A stretch of 64,000 nt of DNA from Mucilaginibacter sp. L196 (GCF_009765905.1 NZ_LMUO01000009.1:225941-289940); one strand, 5' to 3'. Counted from the stretch's first letter, positions 8,627 to 17,751 are shown. Program-made: numbers and translations. Notes: a model not told the origin generated them from the sequence alone.

Positions 8627-10165
8627 TTACCCAGCCCAACCCTCTCTATCCAAGCTCCTGAAATGTATCGCCTCTGCCAAATGTTCCATTTTAATATCCT
8701 CGCTTCCGGCAAGATCGGCTATGGTGCGGGACACTTTCAATATCCGGTCATAGGCACGGGCGGATAATCCCAACTTCTCCATCGCTTTTTTAAGCAGAGT
8801 TTGGCCCGCCTCGGTTATCTTGCAGATTTCGCGTACCATTTGTGGTGTCATTTGGGCATTGGCATGCAAATCTGGTCTGTCGCCAAATCGTTCAATCTGT
8901 ATATTACGGGCAGTAATTACCCGCTCACGGATCAGCTCACTTTTTTCCGCAAGGCGATCACTGGATAGCTCGCTAAAATTTACCGGCGTAACTTCCACAT
9001 GCAGATCAATTCTATCCAATAGCGGACCGGATATCTTACTCATGTATTTTTGTACGGCCCCTGGCGGACAAGTACATACTTTTTCCGGGTGATTGTAATA
9101 GCCGCAAGGGCAGGGGTTCATGCTGGTGACGAGCATAAAGCTGCAGGGATAATCTACCGAAAACTTAGCGCGAGAAATATTTACTTTTCGTTCCTCTAAC
9201 GGCTGGCGCATTACTTCCAGTACGCTGCGTTTAAACTCTGGCAATTCATCCAAAAACAAAACACCATTATGCGCGAGCGAAATTTCACCCGGCTGAGGAT
9301 TTGTTCCACCACCTACAAGCGCGACATCAGAAATAGTATGGTGAGGCGACCGGAACGGTCTTATTGTTACCAATGCATCAGCCGCAGCCAGCTTACCCGC
9401 TACGGAATGGATCTTGGTAGTCTCTAATGATTCATATAAACTCAGGGGAGGCAATATAGATGGCAGCCTCCGTGCCAGCATAGTTTTACCCGCCCCCGGC
9501 GGACCGATCAAGATCACATTATGCCCGCCTGCGGCGGCAATCTCCAGCGCCCGTTTAATATTTTCCTGACCTTTTACTTCGCTAAAGTCGCTGTCATAAT
9601 TGCAAAGGCTATCGTAAAATTCTTCGCGGGTATTTACAATCTCACGTTCTAGTTTTGCATCACCATTAAAAAAATTAGCTACCTGTTTTATAGTTTCAAC
9701 GCCGTAAACTTCCAGGTCGTTCACAATGGCGGCTTCCCGGGCGTTTTGTTTGGGTAGGATGAAACCCTTAAAACCATCCTTTCTTGCTTGTATGGCAATA
9801 GGCAAAGCGCCTTTAATAGGCTGCAAGCTGCCATCCAGCGAAAGTTCACCCATAATCAGGTATTTATCCAGTTCCTCGGTTTCTATTTGTCCTGATGCCG
9901 CTAAAATCGCGGTAGCTATGGTTAAATCATAGGATGATCCTTCTTTACGGATGTCGGCAGGAGCCATGTTCACCACTACCTGCTGCCGCGGCATTTTATA
10001 GTTTGAGCTTTTTAAGGCTGATTCTATACGGAAATAGCTTTCTTTAATAGCCATATCTGCCAGGCCCACAATAAAAAATTTGGTGCCGGGCAAAATATTA
10101 ACCTCAATTGTAATTGTTATAGCCTCTATGCCATATACCGCACTGCCGAACGTTTTAACTAACAC
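8627..10165 (-). CDS. comM: ComM/YifB-family AAA+ Mg-chelatase-like ATPase
   Basis: A 512-residue AAA+ protein of the YifB/ComM family. ComM is a hexameric helicase that promotes branch migration during natural transformation. The N-terminal Lon-like domain (1-180) is followed by GPPGAGKT (Walker A, 221-228), GVLFLDELPEF (Walker B, near 300) and a cysteine cluster, CPCGYYNHPEKVCTCPPG, that may bind zinc. The C-terminal Mg-chelatase domain ends with SARAYDRILKVSRTIADL. The length is normal. The start codon is GTG at 10165, matching the conserved MLVKTFGSAVYGIEA. No competence genes lie beside it, so the transformation role rests on family knowledge. Confidence 0.92.
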   Translation of the reverse strand: MLVKTFGSAVYGIEAITITIEVNILPGTKFFIVGLADMAIKESYFRIESALKSSNYKMPRQQVVVNMAPADIRKEGSSYDLTIATAILAASGQIETEELDKYLIMGELSLDGSLQPIKGALPIAIQARKDGFKGFILPKQNAREAAIVNDLEVYGVETIKQVANFFNGDAKLEREIVNTREEFYDSLCNYDSDFSEVKGQENIKRALEIAAAGGHNVILIGPPGAGKTMLARRLPSILPPLSLYESLETTKIHSVAGKLAAADALVTIRPFRSPHHTISDVALVGGGTNPQPGEISLAHNGVLFLDELPEFKRSVLEVMRQPLEERKVNISRAKFSVDYPCSFMLVTSMNPCPCGYYNHPEKVCTCPPGAVQKYMSKISGPLLDRIDLHVEVTPVNFSELSSDRLAEKSELIRERVITARNIQIERFGDRPDLHANAQMTPQMVREICKITEAGQTLLKKAMEKLGLSARAYDRILKVSRTIADLAGSEDIKMEHLAEAIHFRSLDREGWAG

Positions 10166-10250
10166 TATGATAAAGTTTATTCAAACCGAAAGATATAGAT
10201 TTTATTTTGAGGGATAAAATCGGATATGCGTTTGATCACACCGGCAAATG

Positions 10251-10649
10251 CTATTGAACCTTTACAGTATCTGCAAATTCAGTTTGTATTTCTGCCGAAC
10301 CTCTCGACACAGTAATTGATAATGCCGATTTGCCGCTCTTTAATGCTGTAAACAGCCAAACATCCGAACCAAAATCGCCAACGATTGAAGTATTGGTTGG
10401 AGTAACACGTATATGTGAATTCAATTGCAAAATACTTGAATCATATTGCCAGGAGCCAAATACATAACCACCGTCGCCCGGGTTTCCCAAGGTTATATTG
10501 ATTTTTTCGCCTTGTGTAACCATTACTGATTTTCCGTTGTCCAATCCGTTAAGTTGTATGATTGATTTAGAGTTGCTTTCCTTTTTGCATGCAGTCGCAG
10601 CAATCATCAGCATTGATGTTAAAATGATAATATGCTTTATACTTTTCAT
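10251..10649 (-). CDS. Lipoprotein with a chagasin-like (I42) domain
   Basis: A 132-residue lipoprotein. The signal peptide ends with the lipobox AATAC, lipidating Cys21. The mature part resembles chagasin-type cysteine protease inhibitors (MEROPS I42). NPGDGGY stands in place of the NPTTGY loop, followed by the SWQYDSS strand and a WLFTALKSGKSAL segment that mimics the F-x-A-x-x-x-G-x-s-x-l strand. The third inhibitory loop (RPW in chagasin) is not obvious. Inhibition of papain-like proteases at the cell surface is therefore a guess from the fold. It stands alone, upstream of comM on the same strand. Confidence 0.5.
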   Translation of the reverse strand: MKSIKHIIILTSMLMIAATACKKESNSKSIIQLNGLDNGKSVMVTQGEKINITLGNPGDGGYVFGSWQYDSSILQLNSHIRVTPTNTSIVGDFGSDVWLFTALKSGKSALSITVSRGSAEIQTEFADTVKVQ

Positions 10650-10769
10650 AATAAGATTAGGTATTGGAACACTAATTTATGCTTAATTATGGAAAACACC
10701 AAGGCTTATTTCCAGGCAGTTGATTTCTTCCTTTTACTATATCATCAATTGCAAAAATAGTATCGATTA

Positions 10770-12359
10770 TTATTGTTCCTTGACATCAAACCCTGCCAGC
10801 AAATCAACATTCGGATCGGCTATTACTGTTGTTGGTTTTGCATTGCCGGGGAAAGTGACGGCAGTTTCTTTATCCTTAACATCAACAGTATAAAGTTTAC
10901 CGCCTATCTCCAATTGCAATGGAAACACAAATAAATTGCTCTGTTTTTGGGTGATAGCGATATTAACCACTTTTTTATCCGCATCATAATTCCAAACAAT
11001 ACCCAATTCCGGATGGCCGGCATTGTAAATCCATTGGTTAAAGAAGGTATGCAGATCCTGCCCACTGGTTTGTTCCATTACCTGCTCCAGGTCGGCAGTA
11101 TTGGCATTAAGGTTTTTGTATTTAGCGTAGTAGGTGCGTAAGCCTTTCCAAAACAGGTCGTCGCCTATTTTACGGCGCAACATATGTAATGTCCAGCTGC
11201 CTTTTTCGTAGCTGTTGGCATTTAATAATTGTACGTAATTACTTGTTACGGCAGTATCTACCACAGGTGTATAGCGGCGACGTTCAAATTTGATCACCTT
11301 GTTACGATCAATAGCCTCACGTTTTTTTAGTGTATCGATGCCATATTTATTTTCGAGATAGCAATTGGTCATGTAGGTAGCAAAGCCTTCGCTTAGCCAT
11401 AAATTTTCCCAGTTTTTCTCGGTTACCGCATCCCCAAACCATTGGTGACCAATTTCATGGGCTTGCAGCTCTTCATCGGCTCTGCCAGCATCCGGCGAAT
11501 CTTCATAATAGAAAATAGCGCTGGCATTTTCCATCCCACCATATATGGTTTTGGATTGTACGTTAGCCAGCTTCTCATAATCATACAAGCCAATTTTAGC
11601 ATCGTAAAATTTCAAAATGTCCGGCGCGTAAGCATAATTTTTAAAGCCATTAATCTTATCTTCCGGGAAAACATAAGTATAAACCGGCACACCATTTACT
11701 ATACCTGATTGTTGGATCGCAAACTCAGCAACACCTATTACCATTAACTTGGGTGCCAATGGCTCTTTTTCTTTCCAATGAGTTTGTTTAAGATGATTCG
11801 GTAATTCTTTTTCCTCGACTTTTAAGCCGTTAGATACCACCTGATAGTGACTAGGCGCAGTAACAATAAAATCAACCGATGCTTTGTCACTTGGGTAATC
11901 CGCGCAAGGCAGCCAGTTATGGGCGCGGTTTGGCCAGTTATCCCCAAAAAACGTACGATGCCCGTGTTTATTTACAGATATAATCAATCCATCGGCAGGT
12001 ATGCCCGAGTAATTGATGGTGTAGGTATGTGTGGTATTAATTTTTGCAGGCGATAGAATGTGAATCACATCGCTATCCTGTACAAATTTTAAAGCCTTTC
12101 CATTTTCATCAATGGATGATACCAGCATACCCTTACCGGTACTGTTCTTTTTAACCAGGTTTAATTCGGGTTCATTAACATTGCCTGTAAACTTTATGGT
12201 AACATCTGCTTTTCCTTTTATATTATCATTCGCGTCATTCAACCCTATAGCAAATGTATAGTGCTGTACATCCATATCCCGAAAGGTAACCTGTGCCTTC
12301 GCTGCTGATGCCGAAAATAAAAAAAATATAGACCCGAAATATAAAAGGTGCTTTTGCAT
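10770..12359 (-). CDS. M1 family metallopeptidase (aminopeptidase), secreted
   Basis: A 529-residue gluzincin aminopeptidase, with a signal peptide in residues 1-22. The exopeptidase substrate motif is GGMENA at 274-279, the zinc site is HEIGH at 301-305, and the third ligand is Glu324 in LSEGFATY. A Tyr for transition-state binding lies in NANSYEKGSW. It lacks the large C-terminal HEAT domain of PepN and is nearer the leukotriene-A4-hydrolase-like short forms. It should trim N-terminal residues from peptides in the periplasm or at the surface. The ATG lies three bases after the ffh stop, so the two are probably cotranscribed. Confidence 0.92.
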   Translation of the reverse strand: MQKHLLYFGSIFFLFSASAAKAQVTFRDMDVQHYTFAIGLNDANDNIKGKADVTIKFTGNVNEPELNLVKKNSTGKGMLVSSIDENGKALKFVQDSDVIHILSPAKINTTHTYTINYSGIPADGLIISVNKHGHRTFFGDNWPNRAHNWLPCADYPSDKASVDFIVTAPSHYQVVSNGLKVEEKELPNHLKQTHWKEKEPLAPKLMVIGVAEFAIQQSGIVNGVPVYTYVFPEDKINGFKNYAYAPDILKFYDAKIGLYDYEKLANVQSKTIYGGMENASAIFYYEDSPDAGRADEELQAHEIGHQWFGDAVTEKNWENLWLSEGFATYMTNCYLENKYGIDTLKKREAIDRNKVIKFERRRYTPVVDTAVTSNYVQLLNANSYEKGSWTLHMLRRKIGDDLFWKGLRTYYAKYKNLNANTADLEQVMEQTSGQDLHTFFNQWIYNAGHPELGIVWNYDADKKVVNIAITQKQSNLFVFPLQLEIGGKLYTVDVKDKETAVTFPGNAKPTTVIADPNVDLLAGFDVKEQ

Positions 12360-12362
12360 GTA

Positions 12363-13691
12363 TTACATTTTAGGCATACGGCGCATCATGCTGGCCATGG
12401 CTGCGGGGTTGCTCATTTGTTTCATTACCTTACGCATATCATCAAACTGTTTAATCAGGCGGTTTACTTCGGCAAGGTTTGTGCCCGATCCATTTGCTAT
12501 GCGGTTGCGCCTGCTCTGATTGATGCTATCCGGATTCTCTTTTTCGTGCGGGGTCATGGATTGAATAATAGCCTCAATAGCTTTAAAGGCATTATCATCA
12601 ACCTCAACGTCCTTCATTATTTTGCCAACACCCGGTATCATGCCCATCAGATCTTTCATGTTACCCATTTTTTTGATCTGCTGTATCTGGCTGTAGAAAT
12701 CGTTAAAGTCGAATTTATTTTTGCGGATCTTCTTTTGCAGTTCAGCCGCTTCTTTCTCGTCAAACTGCTGTTGCGCGCGTTCAACCAACGAAACCACGTC
12801 ACCCATGCCCAAGATCCTTGATGCCATACGATCAGGGTGGAAAACGTCAAGCGCTTCCATCTTTTCGCCGGTACCAATAAATTTAATAGGCTTATTAACA
12901 ACCGATTTGATAGATAGCGCTGCACCACCACGGGTATCACCATCTAATTTGGTTAACACAACACCGGTAAAATTCAAACGATCGTTGAATACCTTAGCCG
13001 TATTCACCGCATCCTGACCGGTCATGGCATCCACCACAAATAAAATTTCGTGTGGTTTAACCGCGTCTTTTACCTGCTCAATTTCCACCATCATGGCTTC
13101 ATCAATTGATAAACGGCCGGCGGTATCAATAATCACTACATTGTGGCCATTTTGTTTTGCTAACGCGATACCTTCTTTTGCTATCGCGATAGGGTCTTTT
13201 GATTCCCTGTTTGAATAAACCGGAACACCGATCTGCTGACCTAAAACCTCTAATTGGTCAATAGCCGCGGGGCGGTAAATATCATCAGCCACCAATAATG
13301 GCTTTTTATTTTTTTGTGTTTTTAGATAATTGGCAAGCTTACCGGTAAAGGTAGTTTTACCCGCACCGTTCAAACCAGCAATTAATATAATGGTTAGCGA
13401 GCCCGAAAATTCCAATTCTGCAGTGCTGCCACCCATTAAAGCTGCCAGCTCATCATTCATTATTTTGGTGAGCAACTGACCCGGCGAAACTGCTGTTAAT
13501 ACGTTTTCGCCTAATGCTTTTTGCCTTACATCATCGGTAAATGCTTTAGCGGTTTTATAGTTAACGTCGGCATCCAGAAGGGCTTTGCGTATTTCCTTCA
13601 TGGTCTCTGCCACGTTTATTTCAGTAATAGTTCCTTGTCCCTTCAGGACTTTAAACGCCCTGTCGAGTTTATCCGAAAGATTTTCAAACAT
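12363..13691 (-). CDS. ffh: Signal recognition particle protein Ffh
   Basis: The SRP54 GTPase that binds signal sequences of nascent membrane proteins with 4.5S RNA and hands them to FtsY. The 442 residues show the N domain (1-95) and the G domain, with GLNGAGKTT at 106-114, DTAGRLS near 190, TKLDGDTRGG near 247 and GTGEKMEALDVF. The C-terminal M domain is methionine-rich (MASMMRRMPKM at the end) and carries the RNA-binding SRRNRIANGSG helix-turn. Length and domain order are standard. The gene is the likely head of a transcript continuing into the M1 peptidase. Confidence 0.97.
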   Translation of the reverse strand: MFENLSDKLDRAFKVLKGQGTITEINVAETMKEIRKALLDADVNYKTAKAFTDDVRQKALGENVLTAVSPGQLLTKIMNDELAALMGGSTAELEFSGSLTIILIAGLNGAGKTTFTGKLANYLKTQKNKKPLLVADDIYRPAAIDQLEVLGQQIGVPVYSNRESKDPIAIAKEGIALAKQNGHNVVIIDTAGRLSIDEAMMVEIEQVKDAVKPHEILFVVDAMTGQDAVNTAKVFNDRLNFTGVVLTKLDGDTRGGAALSIKSVVNKPIKFIGTGEKMEALDVFHPDRMASRILGMGDVVSLVERAQQQFDEKEAAELQKKIRKNKFDFNDFYSQIQQIKKMGNMKDLMGMIPGVGKIMKDVEVDDNAFKAIEAIIQSMTPHEKENPDSINQSRRNRIANGSGTNLAEVNRLIKQFDDMRKVMKQMSNPAAMASMMRRMPKM

Positions 13692-13766
13692 TATTATTCA
13701 GCTCTTTAATCGTTATTAAGAATGCAAAGTTAAGATTTTAAACCTATTGGTTTAAACGCGATTTGA

Positions 13767-14780
13767 TCACGGGAATTTATAGATCATACCCAAGCCCATA
13801 CCCTCAGTACCCTGCGCCTGCGGAGCGGTATTTTTATCATATAAGAATGACCCGTTAACGGTAACTGCGATCAGCTTATTTACTTTAGCGGTTAATGTGG
13901 CATCAACGCGGTGGCTTATATAGGCCAATGATTGTGTATATGGTATAAATAAGGCATAACGCGCTGTAATATGCAGGTTTGGCATCAAGTCCTTATCAAC
14001 CGTAGCCACTCCCTGAAAAGCTATCTGGTTAAAAATAGTATGGCCTTGGGTTACTCCATAGTTATCTGTCTGGTTTTTGTATATGGTGGTATCCAATACA
14101 AAAGTTTGCCTGGCTGTTGCGGCACCCAAACGCAAATCAAACCATTTATTGGGCTTAAACTCCACCCCGGCAGACTCCGTTAAATAACCCGGCGACATAA
14201 ATTTTGAGATCAACAATGGCGGTAAGGGATCCTGGTAAGTATATCCATTATCAAACTGCGACTCGAAGGTTAATGCCCCGAAAAACAACCAATGCTTTGA
14301 TAGTTGGGTCGCTAATTTATTATCATAAAATATACGGTCGTTGGTTTTACGCAAACCCTCACCTTTAATTCTCGACGTACCGTAAAGTAGGTTTACTTCG
14401 GTGGTATAATCTAATGGCGATTTGTTGTACTCGGCCTTAAAATCATAGTTAACATTTAAAGCCAGGTTGCTTACACCACCACCAGTCCAGTTTTTGGTAA
14501 ACCCGGATTGGTTAAAATTAACATTGAAAACGGTCCATTTATGCCAATAGCTAAATTGGTAATCGGGTAGGGAAACAGGTATGGTTATGGGGGTTATTTG
14601 TACTTGCCTTACACGTACGGGCAATGCATTTTTAACAGGCTCAATCCGCAGTTTGTTTAAAAGTGTAGTATCTGTTTTAATACTGTCGGTTTTAACGGTA
14701 TCGGTTTTTTGTGCCGATGCCGACAAACCCGACAGTAACAGAATAGAGCAAATTAAGCCCGAAACACTTTTTATAACCAT
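13767..14780 (-). CDS. DUF3078 outer-membrane beta-barrel protein
   Basis: About 337 residues, with a signal peptide ending SGLSASAQ. A Thr/Asp/Lys repeat (DTVKTDSIKTDTT) and a proline-containing linker follow. Then comes a domain of alternating aromatic strands beginning WHKWTVFNVNFNQSGFTKNWTGGG, the hallmark of DUF3078, a Bacteroidota outer-membrane family of unknown function. The last residues (GMIYKFP) end in an aromatic-containing strand, as expected of a barrel. A TTG at 14816 would lengthen the signal peptide; the ATG at 14780 gives a conventional one. Gap to ffh is 75 bases on the same strand. Confidence 0.75.
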   Translation of the reverse strand: MVIKSVSGLICSILLLSGLSASAQKTDTVKTDSIKTDTTLLNKLRIEPVKNALPVRVRQVQITPITIPVSLPDYQFSYWHKWTVFNVNFNQSGFTKNWTGGGVSNLALNVNYDFKAEYNKSPLDYTTEVNLLYGTSRIKGEGLRKTNDRIFYDNKLATQLSKHWLFFGALTFESQFDNGYTYQDPLPPLLISKFMSPGYLTESAGVEFKPNKWFDLRLGAATARQTFVLDTTIYKNQTDNYGVTQGHTIFNQIAFQGVATVDKDLMPNLHITARYALFIPYTQSLAYISHRVDATLTAKVNKLIAVTVNGSFLYDKNTAPQAQGTEGMGLGMIYKFP

Positions 14781-14852
14781 ACTGCTACAAAGAAAAGCTA
14801 AAATCTGCTTTTTCAATAAAAAATAAGAAAAAATTAATGGCTTGAACCTATT

Positions 14853-15593
14853 TTACTTAGCCGGTTGAAGCACGGGCAATGCATATGCCTTCGGTCTACG
14901 AAGGTATCTGCGGTAATTTGCTTTAATCGACGCTATAAAATCATATTCGCTTGCCGCCACCACAAAATAGTACCCCGGGCGGTAGCGCTGCATAAATTCG
15001 GTTAATTGTGGGTTTTTTAATCCAGTTATTCGCTCAACCAATTCACGATTAAAACGGTAATCAATTACATCCTGGTAATAATCGCTTTGTATAGTTTGCC
15101 GTAAATGCTCGGCATTTCTTCCTTCGCGGCTAAACATATTATAAAGTGCATCAATACTTATTCCCGCCCCGCTACCTGGTGATACCGAAAGGATATCCTT
15201 ATCTGCAAGCACGCCATATATTTTGGTATAGTCGCGTTTGGTAGCGGCCAGTTTTTGTTCCGGGTTAATCACAACGCTGTTTACTTTTACTTCTTGTAAT
15301 TGTATGGCACTGCGTTTTAAATAAACCGCTAATGATTTATAATTTTCAATCTTAATGGTATCACTAAAATAATTCTGCTTGGTAAATATCAATATGTCTC
15401 CAATATTTGCCGCAATCTGGTATTCTGCTTTTAGGTTATTATATACCGATTTCCCGGTGCCTGTGTTAAAAATGTTTACTTCGGCTATGCGGCCATTGGT
15501 ACCTTTATCAAAAACAATTCCGTCAACAACCTTATCCTGCGCAAAAGCACAAAAACAGCTCCCTAACAACAACACCGTCAGTCCAAATCTCAT
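14853..15593 (-). CDS. Secreted protein with N-terminal carboxypeptidase-regulatory-like domain
   Basis: About 246 residues. After a signal peptide (RFGLTVLLLGSCFCAFAQ), the segment VDGIVFDKGTNGRIAEVNIFN to LAVYLKRSAIQLQEVKV is a CarboxypepD_reg-like beta-sandwich, as found at the start of TonB-dependent receptors. Here it is followed only by an Arg/Tyr-rich region of unknown fold. It therefore looks like a free-standing surface protein. Longer starts exist (ATG 15632, GTG 15644), but a perfect TAGTTTTG promoter element at 15602-15609 lies inside them, supporting the ATG at 15593. Function unknown. Neighbours are cell-wall hydrolases upstream. Confidence 0.6.
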   Translation of the reverse strand: MRFGLTVLLLGSCFCAFAQDKVVDGIVFDKGTNGRIAEVNIFNTGTGKSVYNNLKAEYQIAANIGDILIFTKQNYFSDTIKIENYKSLAVYLKRSAIQLQEVKVNSVVINPEQKLAATKRDYTKIYGVLADKDILSVSPGSGAGISIDALYNMFSREGRNAEHLRQTIQSDYYQDVIDYRFNRELVERITGLKNPQLTEFMQRYRPGYYFVVAASEYDFIASIKANYRRYLRRPKAYALPVLQPAK

Positions 15594-15601
15594 AGCAATG
15601 C

Positions 15602-15609
15602 CAAAACTA
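15602..15609 (-). promoter_or_regulatory. -7 promoter element before the 15593 start
   Basis: On the minus strand TAGTTTTG fits TAnnTTTG exactly and ends eight bases before the ATG at 15593. This implies a leader of only a few bases and helps decide the start. Confidence 0.5.
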
Positions 15610-15655
15610 CATGCTTGCCGTACAAACCTCATTCTATTTAACACAAATTAACAAG

Positions 15656-16507
15656 CTATTTTGCCACTACTAATTGTTGGCCGATCTTAATATTATTATC
15701 TGCCATACTGTTAAGGCTTTTCAGCTCGTCAACAGTTAAACCAAAACGCTTTGATATGTTATATAGTGTGTCACCCGTCTGCACTGTATATAATTTGTTA
15801 CCTGGCGTAGCCTGCACTATTGAATCCTGATTAGCTTTCCCTATATTTTGATCTATCTGTGTAAGCACTCTATCCTCACGTTTAATTTTCTGTACGGTAC
15901 CCTCAGGCCTGTCATATTGATCAAGATTATATTTCTGAATAATACCGATAAGCAATTGCGGGTACCTGGGGTTGGTGGCATAACCCGCTGCCTTTAAACC
16001 ATATGCCCATCCCTGGTAATCATTTTTATCCAGCTCAAATAAATGGGCGTAATTTTTTCTTTTCAGGAAGTTGGAGTGATCCCTGAAGGAATCCTCCGGC
16101 CTGTCATACACCCGGAAGCAATCATTTTTATTATCATCATCCTTATAATAGCTTTTACCTTTCCAATCGCTGGTACATTTTATACCGAAGTGGTTATTCG
16201 CGTTTTTTGCCAATTCGCTGTTTCCGCTGCCCGATTCATATAAACCCTGTGCCAGAGTGATACTCGCCGGGATGCCGTACAAATTCATTTCCTGTATGGC
16301 AATGGCCTTGAAGCGTTCAATATATTGTAACGATGTGTAGGATTGGTAACTATTAATCGCGTCGCGGTGTTCCGCTTGTATTTCCTGGTTATTCCGATGT
16401 GCCTCACGGTCGCCTACGGTATTGACGTTTGATGCGGCGGTCATCCTGTGCGGCGCACATGCGCCGAATACCAATATGGGGAGTAATAAAAATCCTGATT
16501 TACGCAT
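15656..16507 (-). CDS. Glucosaminidase with C-terminal LysM, lipoprotein
   Basis: A peptidoglycan hydrolase of about 283 residues. The signal peptide ends in lipobox VFGAC, so it is a lipoprotein. The glucosaminidase (FlgJ/LytG-like) domain spans about residues 50-190, with the catalytic Glu in GLYESGSGNSELA and a later aromatic motif, GWAYGLKAAGYATNP. A single LysM (YTVQTGDTLYNISKRFGLT) at the C-terminus should bind glycan strands. The predicted reaction is cleavage after GlcNAc in the glycan chain. The ATG at 16507 is preferred over an in-frame TTG at 16516. The next gene upstream encodes a paralogue without LysM. Confidence 0.9.
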   Translation of the reverse strand: MRKSGFLLLPILVFGACAPHRMTAASNVNTVGDREAHRNNQEIQAEHRDAINSYQSYTSLQYIERFKAIAIQEMNLYGIPASITLAQGLYESGSGNSELAKNANNHFGIKCTSDWKGKSYYKDDDNKNDCFRVYDRPEDSFRDHSNFLKRKNYAHLFELDKNDYQGWAYGLKAAGYATNPRYPQLLIGIIQKYNLDQYDRPEGTVQKIKREDRVLTQIDQNIGKANQDSIVQATPGNKLYTVQTGDTLYNISKRFGLTVDELKSLNSMADNNIKIGQQLVVAK

Positions 16508-16564
16508 AATAGCCAAACTTGAGGTAATAGAATAGTTCGGCCAAAATAATACTAAAAATGTATT

Positions 16565-17098
16565 TTACTGCGGTTTGTTTGCTAATTGAGGCTGATCGGC
16601 CGGAGTTTCATCAAGCGAATTTAATTTGTACTTGTTGATGATGCCCAAAACCTGCGCCGCCCATTTTTTACTTCCGGCATAACCGCTGCGTTGTATTCCT
16701 TTTGCCCAGCCGATGTAATCATAGTGGGTAAATTCATCGGTTAAGTGGCTAAATTGCTTACGCTCAGTCATGATGCGGGCAAAATCCTGGAAAGAATCAA
16801 ATACCGAACCGTATTGTTTGTATGGCGATCTTACTTTTTTGTTATGCTTGTAATAAACCGAAGAGCCGCCGCCTTTCATACCAAACTCGTTATTTAAGTT
16901 TTTAGCGATAGAGCTGTTTCCGCAAGCGGATTCATGCATGGCTACACCCAAAACAATACTTGCAGGCACGCCTGTTTCATGCATAATGCGGATGGCATCA
17001 TCTTTAAACTTTTCGATATACGACTCTGATGTATTTTTTTGTGCCGAAGCGGCAAGGGTGGATATGAGCAGTGTTGTAATCAGTAAGATTTTCTTCAT
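16565..17098 (-). CDS. Secreted glucosaminidase
   Basis: A 177-residue peptidoglycan hydrolase of the same family as the downstream LysM protein, sharing the active-site layout GVAMHESACGNSSIA (catalytic Glu) and the late GWAKGIQRSGYAGS motif. It has a cleavable signal peptide (MKKILLITTLLISTLAASA) but no lipobox and no LysM. It begins two bases after the O-methyltransferase stop and precedes the LysM gene by 57 bases, so the three are probably one transcript. The tandem pair looks like a gene duplication with divergent localisation. Confidence 0.88.
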   Translation of the reverse strand: MKKILLITTLLISTLAASAQKNTSESYIEKFKDDAIRIMHETGVPASIVLGVAMHESACGNSSIAKNLNNEFGMKGGGSSVYYKHNKKVRSPYKQYGSVFDSFQDFARIMTERKQFSHLTDEFTHYDYIGWAKGIQRSGYAGSKKWAAQVLGIINKYKLNSLDETPADQPQLANKPQ

Positions 17099-17100
17099 AA

Positions 17101-17739
17101 TTATTTTTTTCTGATAACCAGAATCCCGTCACGCACTGGCAAAATTAATTGCTCTACACGGTTGTCTACGGAAATCCGATCATTTAGTTCGCGAATTCGT
17201 TCTGTATCGGCGTCATTTTCTGGGCCGTATACCTTCCCTTTCCACAAAACATTGTCAATTATTATTAATCCTCCGGATCTGACTTTGTCAAATATTAACT
17301 CAAAGTAAGTGAAATTATTCTTTTTATCGGCATCAATAAACACAATATCGAAAATTTCTGCAGCTAAATCGTTTATAATCAGCTCTGCGGGCCCAAAATG
17401 CAATTGGATCTTGTTTTCCACATTTGTTGATTTAAAATGTGAATTAAGCATTTCCTCCAGCTCCCGGTTAACCTCAATGGTGTGAATTATACCGTCTTCG
17501 GTTAAGCCTTCGGCAAGGCAAAGCGTGGCATAGCCGGTAAATGTTCCTATCTCTAAAATACGTTTGGGTTGCATCATTTTGCTGAGCATACTCAGCAAAC
17601 GGCCCTGATAATGGCCCGATAGCATGTGCGGTTTCAACACCTTTAAATAGGTGTCCCGGTTAATCTTTTGCAGATGCTCCGACTCGGGTTCGCAATGATT
17701 ATCTAAGTATTCCTGAAGGTTTGGATCCAAAATCTCCAT
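17101..17739 (-). CDS. Class I SAM O-methyltransferase (catechol/caffeoyl-CoA type)
   Basis: A 212-residue enzyme from the start MEILDPNLQEYLDNH. It has the SAM-binding Rossmann core ILEIGTFTGYATLCLAEGL, then IHTIEVNRELEEM (ribose-binding acidic residue), FDIVFIDADKKN (metal and SAM site) and LIIIDNVLWKGKV (second metal Asp/Asn). These are the hallmarks of metal-dependent O-methyltransferases of small phenolics. The natural substrate is unknown. The frame extends to 17823, but an exact -7 element (TATCTTTG at 17744-17751) lies immediately upstream of the ATG at 17739, so the shorter form is preferred. It heads a probable transcript with two glucosaminidases. Confidence 0.88.
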   Translation of the reverse strand: MEILDPNLQEYLDNHCEPESEHLQKINRDTYLKVLKPHMLSGHYQGRLLSMLSKMMQPKRILEIGTFTGYATLCLAEGLTEDGIIHTIEVNRELEEMLNSHFKSTNVENKIQLHFGPAELIINDLAAEIFDIVFIDADKKNNFTYFELIFDKVRSGGLIIIDNVLWKGKVYGPENDADTERIRELNDRISVDNRVEQLILPVRDGILVIRKK

Positions 17740-17743
17740 GGTG

Positions 17744-17751
17744 CAAAGATA
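17744..17751 (-). promoter_or_regulatory. -7 promoter element giving a leaderless O-methyltransferase mRNA
   Basis: On the minus strand TATCTTTG is followed by CACC and then ATG. Since transcription in Bacteroidota starts about four or five bases after this element, the A of the ATG is the expected first transcribed base. Confidence 0.6.
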
